Shown: in pieces, positions 33,494-43,100 of the stretch
Layout of the letters: each line of letters opens with the position of its first letter
Numbering within the stretch: position 1 is the stretch's first letter
Translations under genes and position numbers: made by a program
Notes under the pieces: model-generated
Databases searched by the model: none
Seen by the model: only the letters and a program-made list of their open reading frames with translations
What the model was told of the DNA's origin: nothing
NCBI RefSeq assembly: GCF_018141445.1
Contig: NZ_CP058649.1
Location: forward strand, 4,855,001 to 4,919,000
From: Vallitalea pronyensis
GTDB lineage: Bacteria > Bacillota > Clostridia > Lachnospirales > Vallitaleaceae
Direction: 5' to 3'
DNA length: 64,000 nt

Positions 33494-34117
33494 TTAAACC
33501 AAATGTTTAAAGTAAAAAATAGCCAGTTGGGTTCTGTCTCTTAATTTAAGCTTTTCTAAAATAACGCTGATGTAGTTTCTTATTGTACCCTCACTTAAAT
33601 ACAGTTCATTTGCCATTTCCTTGTTTGAGAAACCTTTTGAAAGCAAATTAATAATCTCAAATTCTTTATCTGAAATTCCATAGTCTCCATAGTCCTTTTT
33701 ATTTACTTGGTTAGACATAAAGGATGGAAGTTTACTCGTTATTTCCTCACCAAAAACATTCTGTCCGGAATAAACGGCATTAAGTGCTGGTATGATATTA
33801 TTGTAATGCTGTTTCAAAATGTAACCCTTTGCTCCTATCTTTAGGGCTGTAATGATGTATTCATCATCTGCAAAAGTGGTCAAAAAAAGAATCTTTGCTT
33901 TCGTAAAGGTGTTCAATATTGTTTCAGCCGCTTCCAACCCACTTATTTTGCCCATTCTTATGTCCATTAAAAGAATGTCAGGTTGATGCTCTTTATAGCG
34001 TCTTATGGCCTCTTCTCCACTATTGGCTGTTGCTAAAACTTCAAAACCTTTTGCTTCTATGATTGTTTTTAACGACGATGAGACGAGAACATCGTCGTCT
34101 ACAATTACTATTTTCAT
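33494..34117 (-). CDS. NarL/LuxR-type response regulator
   Basis: A 207-residue regulator. The receiver domain has DDD at 7-9 and phospho-acceptor Asp52 in ILLMDIRMG, with the conserved Lys in GYILKQHY. The LuxR helix-turn-helix is at about 140-205 (EFEIINLLSKGFSNKEMANELYL...). The ATG at 34117 follows GGAGGGG; the ATG at 34135 overlaps that site. It pairs with the kinase encoded 72 bp upstream and very likely controls the divergent ABC exporter at 35421. Confidence 0.93.
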   Translation of the reverse strand: MKIVIVDDDVLVSSSLKTIIEAKGFEVLATANSGEEAIRRYKEHQPDILLMDIRMGKISGLEAAETILNTFTKAKILFLTTFADDEYIITALKIGAKGYILKQHYNNIIPALNAVYSGQNVFGEEITSKLPSFMSNQVNKKDYGDYGISDKEFEIINLLSKGFSNKEMANELYLSEGTIRNYISVILEKLKLRDRTQLAIFYFKHLV

Positions 34118-34189
34118 ATTACCCCTCCGTATCAAATTTCAATCAATTGTGAATCTATGCAGAGAATCCATAGTTGATGTTTTGTAAAA

Positions 34190-35254
34190 TTACGGTTTCA
34201 TAAATGAGATAAATATTCTAAACCCTTTTGATTGATCAATATTTATAATTCCATTAAGTGATCCAACTCGTTGCTTTATACTCTCAAGTCCCATTCCTTT
34301 AAAGTTTTCTACATCCCCTTTTTTCTTCCCATTATCATAAATAATAAGCTTAAAAAGCTTAGGGTGTTCATATAGACTTATGGTAACATAATCAGCGTTA
34401 GAATGCTTCATAACATTGGATAGTGCTTCCTTAATGATGGCTATGATGGCATATTTAGCTTTTGCAGGCATCTCTCCAGTTATTTCATAATTTAATGTTG
34501 CTTTGCAAAAGGTAAAGTTTTTGAATATCTTATTGATTTCCGAGTAAAGATCAATAGAATGATCATGTAGGTCATGAACACTTTTTCTAATGGAGTTCAT
34601 ACCCTCATTCAACGTTTCTTTAACGACTTCAAGGCTTTTTACGGTGCTTTCTTCCTTGCTCACAGCCATGATGGCTCCAATTTGTAAGATTGAGCTTGAA
34701 AGAAGATGTCCTACATTATCGTGTATTTCTCGCGCAATCCTATTTCGTTCATTTAATGTAGCAAGATTAACCTCTATATCTTGCTTGATAACGAGCTCAT
34801 TAATTTTCTCTTCAAGAGAAATAGAAAGTTCTGTCAAGTTATCTCTTTGATTGATGTAATTTTCTCTAAGTTTGTTTTCGTTCGTTGCTCGTACTTTTAA
34901 TAAATAAACAATAAAACAGATGACGATTAAAACACCAATGGTACCTGATGAAAACTCATCAAAGTGCAACACGCAAGGAATGAGGGCTATAAGTGTTAGT
35001 ATTTCAATTTTTGTTCTTAGTAGGTCATAAACTATTAAGGGTAAAAAGAATACAAACTGAGGATATAATGTTGACAAGATTAAATAAACGATAAATAACC
35101 CTTTAGTCACTCTCTCACTGTTGAAATATTCTAACAGCCCACTTATAGTAATGGCTACTGCCATAACAACAATCCCTGTATGAGGCGTAAACTCAAACAA
35201 AAGAATCCCTGATGTTCCCACAAAAATAATCATTTTATTTAGTATATTTCCCAT
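34190..35254 (-). CDS. NarL-type sensor histidine kinase (HisKA_3)
   Basis: A 354-residue kinase with about five hydrophobic segments in residues 1-125 and almost no extracytoplasmic loop, the intramembrane-sensing layout. A coiled region leads to the HisKA_3 dimerisation helix with NRIAREIHDNVGHLL (phospho-His near residue 175). The HATPase domain contains EALSNVMKHSNADYV and GMGLESIKQRV. With the response regulator and the divergent three-gene ABC exporter this matches the LnrJK/LnrLMN layout of Bacillus, which responds to membrane-active polyenes. The actual stimulus here is unknown. Confidence 0.91.
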   Translation of the reverse strand: MGNILNKMIIFVGTSGILLFEFTPHTGIVVMAVAITISGLLEYFNSERVTKGLFIVYLILSTLYPQFVFFLPLIVYDLLRTKIEILTLIALIPCVLHFDEFSSGTIGVLIVICFIVYLLKVRATNENKLRENYINQRDNLTELSISLEEKINELVIKQDIEVNLATLNERNRIAREIHDNVGHLLSSSILQIGAIMAVSKEESTVKSLEVVKETLNEGMNSIRKSVHDLHDHSIDLYSEINKIFKNFTFCKATLNYEITGEMPAKAKYAIIAIIKEALSNVMKHSNADYVTISLYEHPKLFKLIIYDNGKKKGDVENFKGMGLESIKQRVGSLNGIINIDQSKGFRIFISFMKP

Positions 35255-35309
35255 GACTCATCCCTACTTGCTTAAATTACTTTCATTATAGCATAACAAA
35301 TGCTCCTAT

Positions 35310-35352
35310 CAAGATTAAAATGAGATTTATGACATTTATCATCTTAATCTTG
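35310..35352. promoter_or_regulatory. Candidate response-regulator operator
   Basis: CAAGATTAAAATGA (35310-35323) and TCATCTTAATCTTG (35339-35352) are inverted arms with one mismatch in 14, in the intergenic region between the two-component genes and the ABC exporter. A second small dyad (ATGA, six bases, TCAT) overlaps the inner right side. Confidence 0.55.
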
Positions 35353-35420
35353 TGACAGATAACACTGCCTTTTTCTAAAAATTTCTAATACAATAGAATT
35401 GCAGGAAAGGGGATGTTAAT

Positions 35421-36353
35421 ATGATAGCTAAAATTGAAAACTTAGTTAAAAGATATGGCGATCTAATTGCTCTTGACCATTTAAACATTGAAGTTAAGGA
35501 GGGTGAAATATTTGGCCTTCTAGGACCTAATGGTTCAGGGAAAACTACGGCTATAAATTGCCTACTTTCTCTATTAAAATTTGATAAAGGCAGCATCAAA
35601 ATCTTCGGTAAAGAAATGACGCCATACGCCTATGACATAAAACGTAACATTGGTATTGTTATGCAAAATGTAGCAGTTTTCGACGAGCTCAATGTATATG
35701 AGAACATTGATTACTTCTGTGGTCTTTATGTCACAGATAAGAAAAAACGTAAAGAGCTAGTAAAACAGGCCATTGAATTTGTGTCATTAAAAGACTTTGT
35801 CAAGTTTTATCCAAAAAAATTAAGTGGTGGTCTTTTAAGGAGACTCAACATTGCATGCGGAATTGCTCACAAACCAAAGCTAATCATTTTAGATGAGCCA
35901 ACCGTTGCTGTTGATCCTCAAAGTAGAAATAACATTCTAGAAGGTATAAAAAAACTAAATGAACAGGGTGCAACTGTTATTTATACCTCACATTATATGG
36001 AGGAGATTGAACAACTTTGCTCAAGACTTGCTATTTTAGATAAAGGTCAGGTCATTGCTTCCGGAACGAAGGAAGAAGTCAAAGGAATGATATCCCTAGG
36101 TGAAAAGATTGTTGTAGAAACCTTTAATATAAGTGACAATCATATGGATGGAATTCGTGAGATTCCTCATGTTATTGATGTTGAACTAAAAGAAAATGTT
36201 TTAACCATAAGGCAAAAAAATGGCGCAAGCAACCTTGTTAATATCATGAATTTTATCACTGAAAATGCTATTAGTTATGGTAAAATTTACTCTGAATTGC
36301 CAACCCTAAACGATGTATTCCTTGAAATAACTGGGAAAGAATTAAGAGATTAA
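35421..36353 (+). CDS. ABC exporter ATP-binding protein
   Basis: A 310-residue ATPase of the ABC-2/LnrL type. Walker A is GPNGSGKTT, the Q-loop GIVMQNVAVFDEL, the signature LSGGLLRRLNIACGI, Walker B LIILDEPTVAVDP, and the H-loop YTSHYMEEIE. A C-terminal domain of about 85 residues is typical of drug or lantibiotic exporters. AAGGGG precedes the ATG. It is the first gene of a three-gene operon with two different permeases. Confidence 0.94.
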   Translation: MIAKIENLVKRYGDLIALDHLNIEVKEGEIFGLLGPNGSGKTTAINCLLSLLKFDKGSIKIFGKEMTPYAYDIKRNIGIVMQNVAVFDELNVYENIDYFCGLYVTDKKKRKELVKQAIEFVSLKDFVKFYPKKLSGGLLRRLNIACGIAHKPKLIILDEPTVAVDPQSRNNILEGIKKLNEQGATVIYTSHYMEEIEQLCSRLAILDKGQVIASGTKEEVKGMISLGEKIVVETFNISDNHMDGIREIPHVIDVELKENVLTIRQKNGASNLVNIMNFITENAISYGKIYSELPTLNDVFLEITGKELRD

Positions 36354-36364
36354 GGAGGTATACT

Positions 36365-37480
36365 ATGTCTTTTCATATTTTAAAATATAGCATTAAATCC
36401 CAGTTTAAGGATATGATGGCCTTATTTTGGATGCTTCTCTTCCCTCTGATTTTATCCACTCTTTTTAATCTAGCATTTGATAATCTTATGTCAGGGGAAA
36501 GTTTTGAAAAGGTTAAAATCGCCATAACCACCGATAATGAAATGCCTGAGGGGCTAGAGCAGACAATGGATGAGAGTAATCTTTTCATTATATCCTACAC
36601 AACGGAAGTAGAGGCAAAAGAACGCTTATCTGAAAAAGAAATTGTGGGATATTTAAAAAATACGGATGGACTTGAGCTTGTTATAATAGATTCTGGTCTT
36701 AATCAATCCATTGCTAAGGTCTTCCTAGATAATTATGTTCAGGTTTCAACCACTATTTATAATATTACTGAAGGAAATCCTAAGCTAATCCAAATGGGAT
36801 TTTTAGATACTATTGACTTTCATGAGAGTTTTACAAAGGAAAACGCTGTAAGCAGTTCCATGAATATGGCTGTTGTTTACTATTATGCCCTATTGGCTAT
36901 GACCTGCCTATTCTCATCTGTTGCAGGGAGCTATGCCACCTATATAACTCAGGCAAATCAATCTACACTAGCTGCAAGGATTAATGTAGCACCAACACAT
37001 AAACTGAAGGCCTTTTTATCTATGATATCTGCAACTGTTATTTTTCAGTTTATGTCGTCAATCATTGTCATTACCTATATTACACAAGTCTTAAAAGTAG
37101 ACTTGGGTGACAGAATCCTTCATATTGGAGCCTTATGTTTAGTTGGATGTTTTACAGGAACCATGTTTGGTGCGATGTTTGGCTCACTTACGAATTTCAA
37201 AGCTGAAGTCAAGGGTATGTTAGTCGTTAATACAACTATGATAATGTGCTTTTTATCAGGTTTGGTGGTTATAAACGTAAAATATATTATTCAAGAAAAA
37301 GCTCCCATTATCGCCTATATCAATCCTGCAAATCTAATTACTGATGGACTTTATGCACTATATTATTATGATACCTTTGAGAGATATTTCCTTAATCTTG
37401 CCTTGTTGGGCATCCTAGGAATCATCTTTTGTACCATTACCATATTGGTATTAAGGAGGCAAAAATATGAAAGTATCTAA
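36365..37480 (+). CDS. ABC-2-type permease, first subunit
   Basis: A 371-residue membrane protein of the ABC2_membrane_3 family. One N-terminal membrane segment (MMALFWMLLFPLILSTLF) is followed by an extracytoplasmic domain of about 140 residues and then five or six membrane segments from about residue 180. It starts 11 bp after the ATPase gene behind AAGGAGG, and its end overlaps the second permease gene by 14 bases. It likely forms a heterodimeric export channel with that protein. Confidence 0.9.
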   Translation: MSFHILKYSIKSQFKDMMALFWMLLFPLILSTLFNLAFDNLMSGESFEKVKIAITTDNEMPEGLEQTMDESNLFIISYTTEVEAKERLSEKEIVGYLKNTDGLELVIIDSGLNQSIAKVFLDNYVQVSTTIYNITEGNPKLIQMGFLDTIDFHESFTKENAVSSSMNMAVVYYYALLAMTCLFSSVAGSYATYITQANQSTLAARINVAPTHKLKAFLSMISATVIFQFMSSIIVITYITQVLKVDLGDRILHIGALCLVGCFTGTMFGAMFGSLTNFKAEVKGMLVVNTTMIMCFLSGLVVINVKYIIQEKAPIIAYINPANLITDGLYALYYYDTFERYFLNLALLGILGIIFCTITILVLRRQKYESI

Positions 37481-38627
37481 ACTTTTTTGTAAAATTGTAC
37501 AAAGAAAGTTTATGGCAGCATTTATAATCCACACTATTATTTTTGTTGGACTTATGGCCTTTTTGTCAAAAAGCGGATTTAATCAGACAGAGGATGCCTT
37601 TGAGCTTTCAAAGGTTAAGGTTTCTGTTATAAACGAAGATAATACACCCCTAGCTAATGGGCTAGAAAGCTATATGAACCACATTGCAAAACCAGTAGAA
37701 ATTAAAAGTAATGAGGAAAGTATCAAAGATGCACTATTTTTCCGAGAAACAGAAATTATTGTCATCATTCCTGAAGGGTTTCAAAATAGTTTTGCTTCGT
37801 CGGATGATCAAAAGATAAATACGATATCTGTTCCCGATTTAACCAGTTCTGAGTATGCAAAGACAATCATAGATAGATATTTAAGCATTGCTAGACTCTA
37901 TATTTCAGCCTATTCTGAAATGCCTATTGAAAAGGTTAATGAAAAAGTCCTTTCGGATATTTCAACGAAGGCCAATGTATCCTTTCTCGATAGAATAGCA
38001 GGTAATAACCTATCTAACCTTAACACCTATTTTAATACTTTATCCTATATATTATTAGCAATGCTTATATCCATGATAGGACGTATTATGTTGACTTTTA
38101 ATAATAAGGAAATTAAAATGCGTAATTATTGTTCACCTGTGAGTAGCAAAAACTATAATTTTCAACTTGTTTTCAGCAACCTATTAATTGCCCTTGTTGT
38201 TTGGATAATCTTTGTGATATTGGCCTTTGTTATTAATAATGATTCCCTTAACCAAACTGGTTCTTTATTATTTGTAGTCAATTCATTTGTTTTAACAATT
38301 CTTTGTTTAAGTATAAGTTTTCTTGTTTCTACTTTTGTAACAAAAAAATCTATTGACCCTATAGGAAGCTGTTTAGCGATTGGATTGCCCTTATTAGGTG
38401 GTTCTTTTGTACCTCAGGCTTTTTTAAGTGACCAACTAAAAACCATTGGCGAGTTCAATCCTATATTCTGGTATGTAAAGGTTAATGATACCATCGGAAG
38501 TCTTGGTATTATTACTCAGTCTACACTTGAACCTATCATTTATGGGATACTCGTTCAGTTAGCTTTTGCTACTGCTTTCTTGGCTATAGCATTAGTCATC
38601 ATAAAACAGAAACGACAAGTACTTTAA
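37467..38627 (+). CDS. ABC-2-type permease, second subunit
   Basis: A 386-residue paralogue of the preceding permease with the same layout: N-terminal segment (FMAAFIIHTIIFVGLMAFL), extracytoplasmic domain (about 30-180), then a bundle of membrane segments ending in a basic tail (IIKQKRQVL). The overlap with the upstream gene implies translational coupling. Two distinct permeases with one ATPase match the LnrM/LnrN arrangement. The exported molecule is not predictable; antimicrobial peptide or lipid-active toxin resistance is the family's usual role. Confidence 0.9.
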   Translation: MKVSKLFCKIVQRKFMAAFIIHTIIFVGLMAFLSKSGFNQTEDAFELSKVKVSVINEDNTPLANGLESYMNHIAKPVEIKSNEESIKDALFFRETEIIVIIPEGFQNSFASSDDQKINTISVPDLTSSEYAKTIIDRYLSIARLYISAYSEMPIEKVNEKVLSDISTKANVSFLDRIAGNNLSNLNTYFNTLSYILLAMLISMIGRIMLTFNNKEIKMRNYCSPVSSKNYNFQLVFSNLLIALVVWIIFVILAFVINNDSLNQTGSLLFVVNSFVLTILCLSISFLVSTFVTKKSIDPIGSCLAIGLPLLGGSFVPQAFLSDQLKTIGEFNPIFWYVKVNDTIGSLGIITQSTLEPIIYGILVQLAFATAFLAIALVIIKQKRQVL

Positions 38628-38655
38628 AAAAACTAGTACTTATAGCTATGAGTAG

Positions 38656-38690
38656 AATCACCACCACTCGTAAAACGAGTAGTGGTGATT
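38656..38690 (+). terminator. Hairpin after the ABC exporter operon
   Basis: AATCACCACCACTCG (38656-38670) pairs with CGAGTAGTGGTGATT (38676-38690) with one mismatch around a 5-base loop. The following T-run is weak. Confidence 0.6.
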
Positions 38691-38738
38691 TAGTGATTCA
38701 TTAAGTGGATATATCTATCAGATAAAACGTCCCCATGA

Positions 38739-39590
38739 CTAACAGACCAACTGCGCTATAACCTCATCAAACACCTTATCCCAATCATAATCCCTATTAC
38801 ATATGGTCGCTTTTTCAATATCCAACCTATCCATAACCATTTCTTCCAACCGCTTCCTATCTTCAATAAAGCTTATAACCCCTTCATAACCCTCTAGTTT
38901 TTTAACCTGTCCGTATTTAGAGCTTTCAACATACTTGATGACTAAGTCAATCCAATCATCCCATTTGCTTTTGTCTGAAGAAACCCTTTCCTCTGCAACA
39001 CGTTGTATGGTTTGTCTTACATCTGGTTGTGATAGATAGATAAGCTTCGGGTTCAATGACTTAACCGTATCCATGAGTTGTAACATATAGCTTATAACAT
39101 CATCTGTATCTTTACAATAGCTTCCCATTAACTCGTTTATATGATTCTGCAAGTAGGCACATTCAAATATGTACACATGGTCATCATTTAGAGAGTTTGC
39201 TCCAAAAGCTTGCCATCTTTTAAAATGAAGCTCTCTGAAGGTATCTAAGTTAACTTTACCATCATACACTTCTTTTGAACTAAGGTATTCATTAATCCCC
39301 TTACTTTTCATGGGTATACCTAACTTGGTATATGCAACAATCGCCTGCTCTCCTTCAATTTGTGAGTATTGTTCTAATACTGTCTTAAGATCAGGATTTT
39401 CTTTAACTACTTGGTGATACTCATCAAGGGTTAAACATGCTTGCCAAGCCAAATCTGCTGGATGAAGATCGCCTTCACTGTATAACTTAACCTTTAAGCC
39501 TTTTGATTTAAGGAAATCATTAATTTTCTGAGCTATGGTACTTTTCCCAGAACCTGGTATCCCTTCTACTAATATTAGCCTATTTTTCAA
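38739..39590 (-). CDS. P-loop kinase-like NTP-binding protein
   Basis: A 283-residue soluble protein. Walker A GIPGSGKST (residues 10-18) opens a deoxynucleotide- or gluconate-kinase-like fold, and HVYIFECAYLQNHINELM fits a Walker B-like strand. No lid motif specific to a named kinase is seen. It is a stand-alone gene. It may be a small-molecule kinase or an AAA-type NTPase such as those conferring resistance by phosphorylation; the substrate is unknown. Confidence 0.7.
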   Translation of the reverse strand: MKNRLILVEGIPGSGKSTIAQKINDFLKSKGLKVKLYSEGDLHPADLAWQACLTLDEYHQVVKENPDLKTVLEQYSQIEGEQAIVAYTKLGIPMKSKGINEYLSSKEVYDGKVNLDTFRELHFKRWQAFGANSLNDDHVYIFECAYLQNHINELMGSYCKDTDDVISYMLQLMDTVKSLNPKLIYLSQPDVRQTIQRVAEERVSSDKSKWDDWIDLVIKYVESSKYGQVKKLEGYEGVISFIEDRKRLEEMVMDRLDIEKATICNRDYDWDKVFDEVIAQLVC

Positions 39591-39703
39591 AGTACTCCCC
39601 CCTATTATTCATTAAGTTCTATTATACTTTAAACTTTTTTGAAATAAATAGCAATATCTATATTCATTACCTCTCATTTTATACTATGATTTTTTATAAA
39701 GCT

Positions 39704-39735
39704 AAAAAAGAGAACAGAAATCTATTCTCTTTTTT
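39704..39735. terminator. Symmetrical terminator downstream of the RHS locus
   Basis: AAAAAAGAGAA (39704-39714) and TTCTCTTTTTT (39725-39735), a perfect 11-bp stem with T-runs on both strands. Confidence 0.88.
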
Positions 39736-39747
39736 GGTGTTACTACT

Positions 39748-39876
39748 TTATCTATAATCACTTGATTGATACCTAGGTGCTATATCATTATACGCTACTA
39801 ATCCTTCTACTGAGCTATAGTCCCATACAGGTGTAAAAACAATACAGCCAACATGCCTTGGAATTTTCTTACTGCT
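39748..39876 (-). pseudogene. Coding-like relic behind the RHS locus
   Basis: A 42-codon frame without a start codon, bounded upstream by TGA, reads VGCIVFTPVWDYSSVEGLVA and continues AYNDIAPRYQSSDYR to a TAA. The composition is protein-like and unlike its surroundings. It could be the tail of a lost immunity gene or of an old RHS tip. The remaining part of 39591-39946 holds nothing else. Confidence 0.35.
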
Positions 39877-39946
39877 TCATAGTGCTTCAAATTGAATTTG
39901 CTTCATTCTATTTTATAATTGTTTATTATTAATACTTAGCAAATAG

Positions 39947-40159
39947 TTACAAACTTAATAAGCCTAATAAAATGAATAGAAGACCTATTATAACAGATAA
40001 CCATGAAAATGGTGTTTTTAATAAAAAGAAAATTAATCGATCCATGGATTTATATGCATTATTTCTAAAATATTTTTTTGCTTGTTTTCTTATTCCCCAT
40101 ACACCATACATTAAAAATGGTAACCCTAGTATGAGACCTTTCATCATATCTTCCATCAT
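39947..40159 (-). CDS. Small membrane protein directly behind the RHS gene
   Basis: A 70-residue protein with two hydrophobic segments (GLILGLPFLMYGVWGI and WLSVIIGLLFILLGLLSL) around a basic loop (KQAKKYFRNNAYKSMDR). AAAGGAAG five bases before the ATG at 40159 supports the start. The gene begins 24 bp after the RHS stop codon on the same strand, the usual place for an immunity gene. A membrane immunity protein would suit the membrane-like RHS tip. This is inference; no family is recognised. Confidence 0.6.
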   Translation of the reverse strand: MMEDMMKGLILGLPFLMYGVWGIRKQAKKYFRNNAYKSMDRLIFFLLKTPFSWLSVIIGLLFILLGLLSL

Positions 40160-40183
40160 CAAAACTTCCTTTCAAATTACTTG

Positions 40184-43100
40184 CTACCAGTTCCAATATA
40201 GTCGCTTATAAATAGATTTTCTCCATATTGAATAAGAAGCATATGGTATTCTTAAAATCAGATTATCTGCTTTCCTAAAGGCCCACTTTACAAACCTTTT
40301 TACTTGTCCTATAATTTTCTTATAAACATATCCAGCTAACCATGACCACTTAACTACATCTGCAATTAATTCTTTTAAGTAAAAATTTCTTCCTACCCAC
40401 GAGAGTGTAACTTTATATAGATATCCCCCGCCTACAACTGTACCAATAGCAATTCCTAATCCACCAGCCGTTATATTCCAATATAAAGAATATGAAATAT
40501 TACCCTTTCTTCCCCAATTAGTAATATAACCTCTTATTCTTGCACTTAATCTTGATCCAGCTCCAAAATAAAAACTTTTAGAGATATAAAAAGAATAATG
40601 TCCAGTTGGATCAGTAAACATTACTGGGTTATTTTGAGTATAAGAATATTGATTTAAGGATAAAGGATTATCATCAAATCCATAGAATGTATCTCTAGTA
40701 ATAAATCTACCAATTTTTGAATCATAATATCTTGCCATTAAATAATAAAGACCTATCGTTTCATCATATTTATACCCCGCATATCTAAAAGGATTTTCAG
40801 AAGCCATTAAACCTGTTTGTGAAATAATGTTGCCCCAAGCATCATACTTATATTCTGCCACAATATCACCATTTGCATCAGTTAATGCCACGACATCACT
40901 ATGACCATTCAAATGATAATAAAAAGTTGTACTATTTTTTGTCATAGTAGCTGGATTACCTACTGCATCATAAGTATATTCAGATATGATGTTATTATTT
41001 GAATCTGTTTCATATATTAGCTTATTTCCGCTATAATGGTAATTAATTTTTCCATTTGATGTAGTCATGCTAGTTCTTTTTCCTTGACTATCATATGTTA
41101 TATTAGCTATAGTTTGATTAGTCGAATCTTTGACTTCTATTAATCTATTTTCTTCATCGTAGATAAATGTTTTTTCCTGGTTGTTTATTAAGTTACCATT
41201 CTGATCGTATGTGTATACTTGACCATCAACGGATATAAGTTCGTTACCATCGTTATAGGTATAGTTTGTTGTAGTTGAAGTTCCATTGGTTACTATTTTC
41301 TTTGTTCTATTACCTACAGCGTCATATTCATACGCAATTATAGTACCATCAAGTAACGTTTCTTGTGTTAATTGATTCAATTCATCATACTGATAACTTA
41401 TTATCCCACTATTCGTTATAACACTAGTTCTATTACCATTTGCATCATAACTATAACTATATGAGTTTAATATTTCTCCTAAAGCATCATAGTTAGTTAT
41501 ATCCTTAAGATGATTTGCATCGCTATACTTAAGTGAAGTATAGGTACTGTTTGTACGTGCTATAGAAATTAAATTGTCTTGTTCATCATATGCAAATTTT
41601 TCAAGGATAGCACCATCTCTACTTAAACCTACTATTTTATCAAGTGAATTAAATGTATAGCCATTTGTAAAAGTAGCTGAACCCGCAGTAATTTTCAATA
41701 AAGTAACGTTACTATTATCATCATATCCATATTCGAAGCTATTTGATAAGCCTTCTTCTACTTTTGTAAGTCTATTATTAATATCATATGTGTAACTAGT
41801 TGTATCTGCAGTTTCACTTTTTGTAGCTGAAGTTATATTTCCATTTGGATCATATTCAAAATTCCACTTCTTAACGTCGTTATAAAATATCCCATCTAAA
41901 CGATTAACTGCATTATACGTATAAGAGATTTCATCTCCGTTAGGATGTATTATTTTAGCTTTATTCCCATTTTTATAATATCCAAATTCTGTTGATTGAT
42001 TTAGTGGATTTATTATTTTAGATGGCTGACCATACTCATTATAATTAATCGTTGTAACATTATTTCTGGCATCAGTAATTGTAGTTCGATTGCCTGCATT
42101 GTCATAACCGTATTGTGTTATGTTGTTTTTTGAATCTGTAACTTTAGTTACAAGATTTCTTTTATCATATTCAAAAGTATAAAAATTACCTTTACCATCT
42201 GTAGTTTTTGTCTTATTCCCATATGAATCATTAACATATGAAATTTCGTTTCCTAATGGGTCTATTATTTTGTTCTCATAATTATTCACATCATAATAAT
42301 ATGAGGTAAAGGAAGAGGCTTCTTCAAGTCGCATAGCGTCAAAATATGCCGTTCCGGTTTGGTCATCAAATACATAATATACGTCTATTGAATCAAATGG
42401 ATATTTGGGATCTATCTTAGCCGCAACATGTTGCCAGTTAATTGAAGTGGTATCAAAATCATTAGCAAAAATTTCAGGCGGATTACTACTATAATTTATT
42501 TGTACCTGTAAAGTATAATTACCACCACTTATATTTGCTCCTTCTTGCATAGACCAACCAGAAAGAGTAAGTTTTGTACTAGAATCACCAGATATATTTA
42601 TGGATTGCTTAATATATTTAGTTTTCTCAGATTCACCAGTTATTTTAAAAGAATTATTTCCTATATAAACTTTATCATCTTCAGATGATATTTTTGTATA
42701 AATGCCATCATTTGGTGATAAATTTCCGCTTTCAGTCCATTTATCAGGAATATTATCACTATCAACATCCTTTTCAAATCCTGCATTATCAATAAAGTTA
42801 TACTTGCTAACAATACTGCCTTTTTCAAGCTGTATACCATCAAAGTATACAGCACCAGTTCCTGCATTTAATCCTACTGAGGCACGCACTTTAGATGTAC
42901 CAGCTGGAATTTCATTTATTATTGAATGAATTCTAGTCCAATCATGTGTTCCCTTTAATGCATTACCAAATTCTTGACCCAACCATTCATTATTTGAATT
43001 AAAAAATTCAAGCTTTATAATAGCTCCACTTGTTGTGTTTTCAGTCTTTACATAACCACTAATAACATAATTAGTACCTACTATATGCTCTATCATATCA

